Positions 23,941 through 33,700 of a stretch of 64,000 bases of DNA are shown piece by piece. The DNA comes from Immersiella caudata. Taxonomy: Eukaryota > Ascomycota > Sordariomycetes > Sordariales > Lasiosphaeriaceae. Where the stretch lies: positions 2,728,001 to 2,792,000 of the forward strand of contig JAULSU010000004.1 of the NCBI GenBank assembly GCA_030512335.1, written 5' to 3'. The notes beneath the pieces were generated by a model. It was not told where the DNA came from. It did no database searches and saw only the letters and a program-made list of their open reading frames with translations. Position 1 is the stretch's first letter; the number at the start of each line of letters is the position of its first letter. The translations under genes were made by a program, and so were the position numbers.

Positions 23941-24714
23941 TTATCTCTCACTTGCAGCACCGTCTTCGCCGAAAGTGAGATGCTTGCCATTGAAGGTCAA
24001 AACCAGCCGTTGCGCGCCGTCTCCATCGTGAGTGTACTGAATCCCAACACCCATCCCCTCCAAGCCCTCTTCCTCAGCCCGGCGATTCCATAGAATCTGC
24101 TCAACAGCACCAGCTCTGGAACATGATATGCATCCCATCGGCCAACGACTACGCCCCATGGCGTCCCGTATCCCTTTGGTAGCCGGCCGCTGGATCGCCA
24201 ATAGGCCTAGTGTACCAGGACCTCGCCAACCAGCAGGTGCACCGATGAAAGCCCCCTCTAGTTCCCGTATCAGGTGGGGACCAGGCTGCTTCACGGCCTT
24301 GCACTGCAGGAGCACGTGCAGAGGCCGGTCAGATGATGACGGAACGGACCAGGTGCCGAGTAGATCAATGCCAAAGTCGTTCTGGCCCCCTATTCTGCGA
24401 AGGTAGAAGCCAAGGGGCAAAAGGGCGGATGCTACCGTATATTCGAAGTGAGTGCCGACGAAAGTAGTGGACCCTTGGTCAAGACCGGTCCGTCCAGCGT
24501 AGTCCAGGAACGAAGGAAGGTCATGGTGACCTGTATTGGCCGCCTCGGGGTAGATCAAGGTGCTTGATGGTGCCGCTGCCTGTGGTGTCTCGCAGGGGGT
24601 GCCATTTTCTGGTGCTCGATTCCTTCGCGTCGTCCAAAGCTGTCGTTGTGGAATCCCAAATAACTGCGCAGATCTTGGTGCAGTCTTTTTCCATAGGATG
24701 CGCTGAGCCTGCAT
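23941..24714 (-). CDS. RRG7: Mitochondrial Rrg7-like protein (DUF2034, PD-(D/E)XK nuclease fold)
   Basis: Single exon, 257 aa, ATG at 24714. The first 35 residues are basic with no acidic residue (MQAQRILWKKTAPRSAQLFG), as in a mitochondrial presequence. The core shows the restriction-endonuclease-like signature: Glu91 in THFEYTVA, then GGQNDFGIDLLG with Asp117, then LLQCKA with Gln137 and Lys139. This is the D...(E/Q)xK arrangement of the superfamily. The yeast family member (Rrg7, required for respiratory growth) is mitochondrial, and its substrate is not established. Its start faces that of MED21 across 307 bases, so the two probably share a divergent promoter. Confidence 0.85.
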   Translation of the reverse strand: MQAQRILWKKTAPRSAQLFGIPQRQLWTTRRNRAPENGTPCETPQAAAPSSTLIYPEAANTGHHDLPSFLDYAGRTGLDQGSTTFVGTHFEYTVASALLPLGFYLRRIGGQNDFGIDLLGTWSVPSSSDRPLHVLLQCKAVKQPGPHLIRELEGAFIGAPAGWRGPGTLGLLAIQRPATKGIRDAMGRSRWPMGCISCSRAGAVEQILWNRRAEEEGLEGMGVGIQYTHDGDGAQRLVLTFNGKHLTFGEDGAASER

Positions 24715-25021
24715 CCCGTTCCGAAGCCCCTAAGATCCACCCTTTCCGGGTTCGGAATATTATCGACACATGAATTGGAAGTGGTTTTGTATCAAGTCCG
24801 TGAGATTGAAAGCGAGGATGGCATGGAATTGAGGAACCTTGGAGTCGCGACTTTTTAATTGGCCCACGCGTCCCTTTGATGCCCCCACTCCAGCTACCTA
24901 ACTCCGTGCCAAGCCCGCTGCGTCAATCGACCACCCACCAAGGTCCCCGCCATTGTCTCCTTGCCCATCGCATTACATCGCAACAAACGCAGTTACTAAA
25001 CCCAATAAACCCACCGCCAAT
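24715..25021. promoter_or_regulatory. Divergent promoter RRG7/MED21
   Basis: 307 bases separate the RRG7 start (minus) from the MED21 start (plus). The half near MED21 is C/A-rich. No specific binding site was recognised. Confidence 0.5.
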
Positions 25022-25547
25022 ATGGGCGACCGCCTTACCCAACTGCAGCAAGCTGTAGACCAGGTAGCATCATCTGAATCCCCCTTCTAAATTCCACCAT
25101 CACTAACCCTCACCAGCTAGCAAACCAATTCATCGCCACCTTCTACTTCCTCGAGCGACACCACGACCTAGAGCAGTTCGGCCCCAACGACAAAATCCCC
25201 GACCTCAAACCCGACCAACCCAAAGAAGGCACACAAACTCCCTTCCCTGATCTCTACAGGCTAAACTAACATCTCCCCTCCCAGTTGAAACCCTCGATCC
25301 CGAGACCTTTCAACGCGGGCAACTCGACTTGGCGCGCGATCTGATCGTCAAAGAGCAACAGATCGAATACCTCATTTCAAGTCTCCCCGGGTTGGACAAC
25401 AGCGAGCGCGAGCAGCACCAGTCAATTAAGGAGCTGGAGGAGGAACTGAGTTCGGCGGAGGCACAGAGGTTGGAGGCGGCGAAGGAGAAGGAGGAGGTTC
25501 TGGCGAAGATTGATGCGCTTATCAGGTCTATAAGGCGGTACCGGTGA
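25022..25547 (+). CDS. MED21: Mediator complex subunit 21 (Srb7)
   Basis: Model join(25022..25063, 25117..25228, 25285..25547), 138 aa. Exon 1 encodes MGDRLTQLQQAVDQ and is followed by a 53-nt GT-AG intron. Exon 2 begins LANQFIATFYFLERHHDL and exon 3 begins within VETLDPETFQ. The sequence follows Med21 throughout, with the DRLTQLQ start, the KEQQIEYLISSLPG motif and a C-terminal coiled coil (about 85-138). Med21 pairs with Med7 in the Mediator middle module and is essential for RNA polymerase II transcription. Intron 2 (25229-25284) has no usable GT donor and must be a GC-AG intron: GAAG|GC...CAG is the only junction that keeps PKEVETL in frame. Confidence 0.93.
25229..25284 (+). other. GC-AG intron in MED21
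   Basis: A 56-nt intron with donor GCACAC and acceptor CCCAG. No GT dinucleotide lies between the end of the conserved exon 2 and this acceptor, so a canonical donor is impossible here. The junction gives a phase-1 join (G plus TT, Val) inside a conserved segment. Confidence 0.8.
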
Positions 25548-25832
25548 GATGCGGTATGGTTGAGTAGGGTGAGACTGACGAGTTTGGCTTTAGGGTATGG
25601 CGTTTTGGGAAGGGCATGGGATGGATACCCAGTTTAGATCGGTGGGGGATTTACATTGGGAGTTGCAAAAGATTCAGCACCCGCTTCCGGGTCTTCGAGA
25701 CAGTTGAACTGCAAGCGCTTTGATTGAGTAAACTATGCTTGTAGGTGTGCATCAATGCCCGTCTGTATCCCTTTCGCTATCTCAAACTTTGAATTCTATC
25801 ACGCACGTTTACCCCTGTCCGGTCAGTTCGGG

Positions 25833-26725
25833 TCACCTGGCGGTTAACTTGAAGAATTGCGGGAAAGCGGTTCGCAGGTCTTCCAGATGGCGTATTTGGT
25901 ACTTTGCTGCCGGAATCTTTGGCGGCGTGACCCCCTCTTCCACGAGGTGGGCTGTTGTCCATCCCAACTCCTGTGAGCTCTTGCAGTTACTGTATGAATC
26001 GTCTGGGGGAGGTCAGCTGTAGAGCTCGACATAACAATGCTCTGGGTTGATTTACCAACGAAGAAACAGTCGTCGTACTTTTCCACCCCTGCATCCTTCA
26101 TCGCCTTGTGGTACATATCGGGATGCGGTTTGCATACCAAAGGCACTTTGCTGTAGTCGCAATAGGTGATGCCCTCAAAGAACTCCTCCACCTCCAGCAG
26201 GCGGATGACACGCTTTGCATGGTTGACATAGGCATTGGTTAGGAGCCACGGCTTCACCTTGCTGGTGTCGATCTCGGCAAGGAGTTGCTTCAGCTCAGGA
26301 CTTGGCTTGATGATGCCATCCAAGGGAAGCGCATCGTCAACCTTGGCGTTATACTCAAGGGGGTCTATCTGGTGGTGTCGCACCAGACCTTCGATCGCGA
26401 GGCCGTAGTTTTGGTAGTACTCTTTGTGCAGCCGTACTGCGTCTTGATATGGAAGGGAGAGGTGGTTTGCGAAATACTGGTCGATCAAGTCGGCCATGAG
26501 GTCATGAACCCTGGCACCTGTAAAGCGTGAGTACTTGGCTGGCTGGATTTTCCGGGCCCAATATAGTATACTGCTCACTCTTTGGGTAGAGGCAGTTGTC
26601 GATATCGCTATGTCTTGGTTAGGATCCTGGCCCCCAAAGTTCAGCTCATGGTGTTTGACTCACAAAAAGAAGACCTTCCTAGCAGGAAATGTCTCCCCGT
26701 TGGGTTTCGGCCTGTACGCACCCAT
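25833..26725 (-). CDS. HAD-family pyrimidine 5'-nucleotidase-like hydrolase (Sdt1/Phm8 type)
   Basis: Model complement(join(25833..26002, 26056..26517, 26579..26607, 26664..26725)), 240 aa, with a 29-nt second exon. Joining exons 1 and 2 creates the catalytic motif FFFDIDNCLYPKS: nucleophile Asp22 and Asp24. Motif II is in PWLLTNAYVNH, the motif III Lys in VPLVCKPHPDMY, and motif IV (FVDDSYSNCK) is created at the exon 3/4 junction. All four HAD motifs being restored by the introns supports the model. The yeast relatives Sdt1 and Phm8 dephosphorylate nucleoside monophosphates; the substrate here is inferred. The start MGAYRPKPNG fits the family. An in-frame ATG at 26959 would add 78 residues poor in acidic residues. 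Confidence 0.9.
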
Positions 26726-27230
26726 ATCGCGACTTCTACTAATGTTGCTGAGTGTCCGAATTGAAAAAAACTGTGGGTTTGTTTGCTGGGAAAGGGGCTT
26801 GCTGGGGCAGGGAGAACAGATGTTGAAATGAGAAAAGCTTCTTGGAGTTAATGTCTTGCTACGAATTGAAAATTTGGTGGGTGGAATTCGTGCGAGGTTT
26901 TGGATAGAACCCCAATTTATATGCCGACGGCTGCACCTCAAGATTATCTGGGGAATCATAACTCTTGTTGTACTTCACTCATATCTCGGGTCTCATCGTC
27001 CATCCAAGCTTTGTAATCCAACCAGTGGAGAGCTGTTGACTCAGGCCGATGTTCGCCAGGAGGAGCAACCAAAGCGCGCGTTATTTAGCAGGCGAATTTC
27101 TCTCATCGCTAACCCTTACCCTGAACGTCGAAGTTTGGATTGCGCTGCTGGAAAGGTACCTCCAGCTGAGCGCGAGGGTTTTGTTAAAGAGAATGTCTAT
27201 TCGCACCATAGCCTTTCTCTATTTGCACCA
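26726..27230. promoter_or_regulatory. Upstream region of the HAD hydrolase gene
   Basis: Lies upstream of the HAD gene start at 26725 and should include its promoter or 5' UTR. The frame stays open upstream to an ATG at 26959, so part may be coding in an alternative isoform. Confidence 0.4.
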
Positions 27231-27330
27231 TACACACACATACACACACATACACACACATACACACACATACACACACATACACACACATACACACACA
27301 TACACACACATACACACACATACACACACA
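27231..27330. repeat. Minisatellite: ten perfect copies of TACACACACA
   Basis: Ten uninterrupted copies of the 10-mer TACACACACA. The unit is a CA repeat interrupted by a T every tenth base. Lies in the HAD / 930-aa gene intergenic region. It translates as an HTHTYTHI repeat in two frames, but no gene signal supports coding. Confidence 0.98.
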
Positions 27331-28255
27331 TAACCCTCGCCCTCGATGAACCTTACCGCCACCATTACCACGGGGCCCTAATGCCTCTTTTGAAGTAGAA
27401 GTCGTCTGGGCTAGCTAGAGAGGCACCTGGTCTAGTCAATACTTCCAGGTTCTCGTTGCCTAGTTTAGAAAAGGCCTTGGGACTTGGGGCTAAGGGGTGG
27501 GTAGTTGGGGGCTATGCGTAGGGATTGGTGCAAATAGACCTATCGTATGGTGCATATAGACATTCTTTTGTTAAACCTGGAGGAGTGATCAGGTAAACTG
27601 TACATAGAGTTCCTGCCGGTGAGCCATAGTATATGAAGGTACTGGTGTCGGTGTTGACACTGAGACGCAAGCACTTCATGGAAGTTAATGACTCCAGTTT
27701 GAGCCTTCCACGTTCCTGCAGTCGAGCACGAGGAGAGAAGACCCTGTAAAAGTACTTTCAGAAGATGTCGCCACGTAAAGCCTCGAGGGTGAAAATAAGT
27801 AACTCAGATCTCAGCGAAGAGCATTAAGGTAGACGGTCGAAGCATGCCTTACGTTCGTGAATGTAACAGTAAGGGTCATGCTCCGTCTAAAGAACCTTTT
27901 CCCGATGTTATCGCGCTTTCTGGAACATGGTTGATCTGGCCCGTGCACTGGGCGGCTCATTCAGGGCTAGCCAAATCACGTTAGGCGGGCCTTCGAGATC
28001 CACATTGTTCCCTTCTTTCCTCGAGCCGAGTCAAACTTCGCAAAGGTTCGCGAACCATCGCGCTCTGTGTCCACAACACCTCACTCTCAGAGCGAATTTG
28101 CGAAGCGCCGTCACTGCTTACTTCCAACGGCACCATCTCTTACCCCGCGAATATTTGCTGTTCCATTTCCGACTGCGAAAACCTGATGGGCTGCCTGGGC
28201 TCTTAAAGTTCGCCTTGGGGTTTCCACGTTGTCGGTCGGGACATTGCTCTCGAGC
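27331..28255. promoter_or_regulatory. Upstream region of the 930-aa gene
   Basis: About 920 bases before the start of the large disordered-protein gene. Presumed promoter and 5' UTR, with no identified elements. The bases just before the start codon are open in frame but have no ATG. Confidence 0.4.
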
Positions 28256-31048
28256 ATGGCCCAGGGCACAATGGCTCCCGCAGTGGCGGGGCCAAATGGA
28301 ATTTTTCCCTCAATTCTGCCTCTCACAGCTGACGAGCTTCATGAAGTTCAGCAGTACAAGAAATTGATGCAGTTCCGCGACGAGGTCGTAGCCGGCTCGC
28401 ATCCGCGCATCAAGGCAACCCATCTGCTAGGGAAACCGGCGAGTACACTCGCTTCGGCACCACTGCAGAAAGGTACTGCAAAGATGCCGAAGAATGGCGA
28501 TAGTCGAGCGAAGGACAACTCGCAGTTCTTTCAGGCGAACCTACAAAGGCCTTCGGTGAACGCATCAACAAACCTTCCCGGCTTGGGCAATTTGTCAGGC
28601 CCCCCAAGTGGGCCATCCAAGCAAGTTGCGACTGGGAAGCCAGAAATAAATCCTGTCTTGTTGGAAAAGTCGGAGGACTTGATCAAAGCCGAGATGCAGT
28701 TGCATCGGCAGCGGCTGGAGCGCGACCTTAGGACTCAGATCGAGCAGCGTCGTGCATCGCACAAGGCATCCATGCAAGCGTCTGAGCAACTTGCCGAGTT
28801 TGATGTTGCCGATGTCATGGCAAGAGCCATGGTTCTAGTCGAGGCGAATGCCGCTCAGCCTACTGACGACACAGCTGCTAACGCAGAAGCCTCGAGCGAT
28901 TCTTTCGATGATAATACCTTTTACTCCAGCCACCACGACACCCCATCCTCCCAAATGGCATCACGTCTTCCTAACGAATCCGAAGACGAGGAGATGCGTG
29001 ACGGTTCTCCCTACGAGCCGGAACTCGATGTTGAGCCAGCTGCTCCAGCTGGATTGCAGCAAAACCTGCTCCAGAGTGTCTTCTTTCAGCATAACTTGGG
29101 TTCAAGCACCCCGGGCTTTACTGCTGCCCTTTCTCAATCCGCACGCGCCACGGTCCCCGGATTTTCAAGCGAGGCCACGAGTTCCAGTCAGCCGTATCGA
29201 CATCTTCTGCCGGCTGGGGTCATAAGCTCCCAAGAGAGCGGGACAGGGAGTCGCTCCGAAGATTCGGGGAATACAGGAAAGGAACAGGCTGCTGATTCCA
29301 GAGATCTATCCAGTGTCAACAAGCGGCTTCTCGGCCAGGCGCATCAAGCAATGGGTTACCGAGAATCCCCAGTCGTGCGTTCTCACGATCTTTCCCCAAT
29401 CGCGCCCCAGCCAGCCCACCTTTCCCCTCTTGCAGTTGCCCGTCAGCGACCCTTGGTTCGATCCGACACAGATACCCGGAGAGGAACCCCAGCGCAAGTC
29501 GCTGCTCTTCGGAAACAGCACTCGGCCGCAACAAGCCCTGACAGCTCACCCCAGGGCAGTAAAGCGGAGAGGAAGAAACTTAAGAAGAAAAAGAAGAAGG
29601 CAGAAAGGCTGGCTGCTGAAGCCTCAGCTGCGTCTCCGTACATTAAGCCTGAGCCGCGTTCCCCCTCTCCCCTCACAGCTGTACCAGATTCTCGCCCAAG
29701 CAAGCGGCAGAGACAGTCAAACCAGCAGCCCTCTGACTTTGGCTACGATGGGTCAAGATACGGGCAGCCGATTAGCATTGATGACAACTATCAGGATCGC
29801 TACCCTCCCAGAGTTCAGAGAGAGGAACGAGTCGTCGGTTATGAGAGGATTGATGAAGCCGGCCGCCGTGAGGTTGATCCCATTCTCGTCGATTCCCCGC
29901 AGTACCAGAGGGTATACTATGATGAACCCAGGTCCGCGGCCAGCGTTCGCCAGGGGCTACCAGACTCTCCTCATGTTTACGAAACGCAATACGCACCCCG
30001 CGAAGCGCGCTCGATGCGGCCTGTTTCTATGGTTGAGAGGTCTCAAGACCCAGCTCTTTACTATGATGCTAGGCCTGCGTCAAGGACAAGTATGCGACCT
30101 ACAGCGTACCGCACCCAATCCCAGTCACCCATCACCTATGAGCGCAATGTGCAGGCGATGCCGCCCCCAAGAGCGGCCCCGGCGCGCATCGTCGTTGGTT
30201 CTTTCGGTCGCGAGTACATCGAGCCGCCGCGCCCCGCAACTATCATACGGGAAGGTGCAGCTCCGGATTACAGAGTGGTGGAGTCGAACCGCATATATGA
30301 GCGGGCGCCCCCTCATCGCGCAGTCTCTCGAAGGCCAGATCTCTACGAGGACGATCCAGTGGTTTATCGCCCAGCGTCCCCGGCCTATGGTATTCCAAGG
30401 CGTGTGATCACCCAGCCGGAGTACGCCACCCCGGAGCATCGCATCTACAGAGAGACTCCTATGGCACCGCCTGGCCCACCTGGTGAGTACATCTCATCAC
30501 GGCCCCGCTTGGAGAGCCGTGCACCGGTTGCGGAGTATCCGTTGGCCAGGGCGACCAGTGTTCGCCCTCCCATCGAGCCAGCACGATATGATGGGGCGTC
30601 TGATTTTGAGAGGAGGCCAGTGGAGGATCGCTCGCACGAGTACTTGGAAATCAGGTCGGCAAGCGTCCGGCCTCCTCCGGGCGTTCGCTACGAGGTACCT
30701 GTCGCCTATGAAAGACGAATTGGAGATGAATACGCATCGGTACGCCCAGCAAGTGTGAGGCCAGCAGAGACGATTCGGTACGAGATCGGCTATGGATCAC
30801 GGATCGGTAGCGTGAGGCCAGAGATGTCTGCTCGGGAGTATGCTCTCCCGGAAGGCCGGAGAGAGGTTATGCAGCCGGGCCGTGGCTACAGTGTTATACC
30901 GGGAGAACAGATAATTCGACGGGAGTTTAGCAATGGCCAGGGACAGCCGGAGGCTGTGTATTACGGGGGTAGGCCGCCGGTGCAGAGCGATGATGAAGTG
31001 GTTTTCCTCAACCAAAAGCCTCGAGAAGCCTACCGGGAGGCGCGGTGA
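28256..31048 (+). CDS. Large disordered protein with Lys-rich and repeated SVRP motifs, function unknown
   Basis: Single exon of 930 aa from ATG 28256 (MAQGTMAPAV) to TGA. Upstream codons are open but lack ATG. The only likely structured part is near the N-terminus (residues about 22-45, LTADELHEVQQYKKLMQFRD) and a charged helix near 135-180 (MQLHRQRLERDLRTQI). The centre holds a lysine run (ERKKLKKKKKKAE, near residue 440) and a basic KRQRQ stretch, suggesting nuclear location. The C-terminal 350 residues are rich in Arg, Tyr and Pro and repeat short units such as SVRP, ASVRPP and VIRYE-like segments, with regular Tyr spacing. I do not recognise a family. The lack of stop codons over 2.8 kb and the patterned composition support a real gene. 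Confidence 0.85.
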   Translation: MAQGTMAPAVAGPNGIFPSILPLTADELHEVQQYKKLMQFRDEVVAGSHPRIKATHLLGKPASTLASAPLQKGTAKMPKNGDSRAKDNSQFFQANLQRPSVNASTNLPGLGNLSGPPSGPSKQVATGKPEINPVLLEKSEDLIKAEMQLHRQRLERDLRTQIEQRRASHKASMQASEQLAEFDVADVMARAMVLVEANAAQPTDDTAANAEASSDSFDDNTFYSSHHDTPSSQMASRLPNESEDEEMRDGSPYEPELDVEPAAPAGLQQNLLQSVFFQHNLGSSTPGFTAALSQSARATVPGFSSEATSSSQPYRHLLPAGVISSQESGTGSRSEDSGNTGKEQAADSRDLSSVNKRLLGQAHQAMGYRESPVVRSHDLSPIAPQPAHLSPLAVARQRPLVRSDTDTRRGTPAQVAALRKQHSAATSPDSSPQGSKAERKKLKKKKKKAERLAAEASAASPYIKPEPRSPSPLTAVPDSRPSKRQRQSNQQPSDFGYDGSRYGQPISIDDNYQDRYPPRVQREERVVGYERIDEAGRREVDPILVDSPQYQRVYYDEPRSAASVRQGLPDSPHVYETQYAPREARSMRPVSMVERSQDPALYYDARPASRTSMRPTAYRTQSQSPITYERNVQAMPPPRAAPARIVVGSFGREYIEPPRPATIIREGAAPDYRVVESNRIYERAPPHRAVSRRPDLYEDDPVVYRPASPAYGIPRRVITQPEYATPEHRIYRETPMAPPGPPGEYISSRPRLESRAPVAEYPLARATSVRPPIEPARYDGASDFERRPVEDRSHEYLEIRSASVRPPPGVRYEVPVAYERRIGDEYASVRPASVRPAETIRYEIGYGSRIGSVRPEMSAREYALPEGRREVMQPGRGYSVIPGEQIIRREFSNGQGQPEAVYYGGRPPVQSDDEVVFLNQKPREAYREAR

Positions 31049-33700
31049 AATCATAGCCTCGGGAGGGAATCGGCCGGAGCCCGCAGCTAGGATGTCATGT
31101 TGGCCACCGGCCCTGCCAGCTCATGGGTTGAGAGCTCACATGAGAAATGGGATATGTGTAATGGCATGCTGGGAGTTCAGCGTGTTACTGATATGGATGG
31201 TGTGTAACAATATTTTGAGCTAAGCAAATGGACAGCCATGGGATTTCTGCTGCCTCAAGCGATCTCTAGTTTCTACTTGCCGTTTCGCTGCGATCTGTCA
31301 AGTTGCGTTAAGACCTCCAAACGCGCAACTTTCCCGCGCCTGGGATGCCGCGGGGAGCCCAGGGCTCGGACCCTACCTGCCCGCACTCGTTAGGTCCGAT
31401 GTGGAACCACCCATGCCCTTTCAATAAGACGAATCAATGACTCCAAACCTGGAACACTCGTGATGAGGAAAAGCTCTTGCAGCTTAGACCGTACGATCCG
31501 AGCCAAGGATGTCCACCTACTGTGGGCTCACCCCTTTTCAGCTCGTCGTCCAGATGCCCTGGTCGCTGCGTCTCAACGGTTTCTACACATGACCTTACAT
31601 AATCGTGTTCTGCCTGGTTGGTGACGCGTTAGAGGACCTGCACGCCGAGGATTTTGAGCAGGAATTTTTCTTGGCTGGGGTGGTGTGCAGGAATGTGGTC
31701 TCTGTATCTACAGTGATGGGGGGATATGTGTGGATAGTTCGAAAGGAAACCGGCAAAATCCACAAGGCGCTGCGCGCGCAAGCTTGATGTGAGGAGGGTA
31801 GAGTGGAAACACAGAGTGGGTGGGGATTGCTGACTGTGCTGCGTGTGCTGCTTCTTGCATGGTTCGTTCCGTGTGGTTCGTGAGATTTGGTAGCGTAGAT
31901 GAGCAGTCGAGTTGGGAGGTGAGTGTCTCATGCAATGGCTATTGGGTAAATGGAGAGGGGGATGGCGTTGATTGAGCTGAGGTTTGGATGTCTCGTTCGA
32001 CAGCCGGGTGGGCCTTCCAGGTGCCGCGGTTTGATGCCAGCTTTTTTCCCTGCCAGCCCCGTTGAAACTCGAGAGCTGACGAGAGAGCATATCAGGGCGT
32101 GGCTCGACGAAGACATACAGTAGCGGGGACGGTCTCGTGTCGAGTTGACATCCTATCAAAGGGGCCGAGGACGGTAGGGGTTGTCACTGTCTTAGGGGTG
32201 GCGGCAAAACAATTCAAAGCGTCCTGGTGAATCGTTAGCCCGGGCTTTTTGCAATTGCTTGACCACCAACTTTGAGCTTCCAAAGCGCGGCGAGCCAGAA
32301 GTGATGCTGGTAGGTCAATTCGCACACTCCACCAAGCGGGGCACGTCGAGCCGGGCCGGATCTGCAGAGGTCCAGCATAATGCGTCTGGGAGATATCAGG
32401 ACGAGGGGAATAGTAGGGACGCGGGAGGCCTGGATAAACAAAAGACCACATATCAAAAGCCCAATGGCCCAAGCTGGCCGAGGCGCGTCTCAGATGCTCT
32501 AATTCGCTTGGAATACGCTGGCGAGTTCAGTGTTTGAATGTTGGTCCCGGGGCAGAAACTCGATCTTCTGTCAACTCAGTTGGTGAATGTTGAAGGCAGT
32601 GATAGCATGTTTGGATGCGCTGCACTGCAACAGGAGGGGCTTAAACATAGACTTTCAGGGGTTTGGTTTCCCATGTTGGCGGCATGAATTCGCCGTTGGA
32701 AACCTGGAAGCGCTGGCATAACGGGCGACAAGGAGCCCGCAGCGTAGAGCAAATAGGAAGCGTGTGGTGGGGTCTACATATTGCGGTAGGTATCAGACGG
32801 CACCCACTGGTACGGAGAATGAAACATTCTGATGGCATTCAACAAGGAGGGTTCCCCTCTCACAAATGGGGTCGTGGCTTGTCGGAGCTCGTGTTTTAGC
32901 TGATATTTCGTCGAATCCCAAAGGCCCCATGGCTGCTTCACAACGGTGGTATTAGGTGATCGTCCGCATTGTTGATTAGGTAGGTTGCTAGGTCCCGGGC
33001 AAGCAACATAGGTAGGTCAGAACATAAGATAACGTTGAGGAGAACAGGTTTGGATTTGTAGGGACTCGTGAATTTCAAAAGAGGGCTGCTGTCCGTAGCG
33101 CGTATCCCCGCGCAAACTTTAGCGGCGCGGTACCTCGGGTCTCAATGAGCGGCCGATCCTTGATCAGGGTCAGCAGCGGCCCTCTTCACCCACAGCCCAG
33201 TGGAGTTCCCACAGGCCACAGCCCACAGAAGCACGGACCAGGTGCTACAGCGGGCATCTTCGCTCGCAATCACGACCTGCTCTCCACCGACTCCCGTCCC
33301 TCACGCCCTGGTCCTCCCTCCACTGTCTATCAGCTTCCATTGCGAATCCCCCTCCTACCTCACACTTCCCCTCCCCTAACCCGCAGAGCGTAGGAAGGCC
33401 AAGAGCACACGACGAGCTCTCTGCATGCTCCTTTTTTTCCTTTCCCCGATTGCCTCTTAAAGATACCCTTTTTCTTGCTGTCTTTCTGCTAGAGGCCCAA
33501 GTCCCCCCTCCTCGTGCGACGCCTCGTCTTCTTCAGTCCCTCATTTGTTAGCCCCTGCTTCAATTGCCTCCCGCCTCCCGTTGCCCGTCAGCAGCCGGTC
33601 CTGGCTCACCTCCGTCGCCCCTTCTCCATCTAGGTGTTTTCACGTGCGCGGTCCTCGTCATCCGGTTCCCCCATCAGCAAGCAGACGCTGGCGTGCCACC
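31049..33700. other. 2.65-kb intergenic region before the KH-domain gene
   Basis: Both flanking genes are on the plus strand, so it holds one 3' UTR and the KH gene promoter. The last about 500 bases are C/T-rich with a short T-run near 33431-33438, as in a fungal promoter or 5' leader. A frame at 33145-33393 (82 codons) may be an upstream frame in the leader. A 176-codon minus frame at 31629-32159 is Ser/His-rich without motif. No gene is supported. Confidence 0.45.

Noticed and set aside
27231..27330. Regularly spaced array that could be mistaken for CRISPR
   Set aside because: A simple 10-bp minisatellite with no unique spacers, in a eukaryotic genome.
29313..30407. A 364-codon frame overlapping the 930-aa gene
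   Set aside because: Shifted-frame shadow without motif; the host frame is longer and has patterned composition.
31629..32159. A 176-codon minus frame in the gap before the KH gene
   Set aside because: Ser/His/Pro-rich without conserved motif; overlaps other short frames; no support as a gene.
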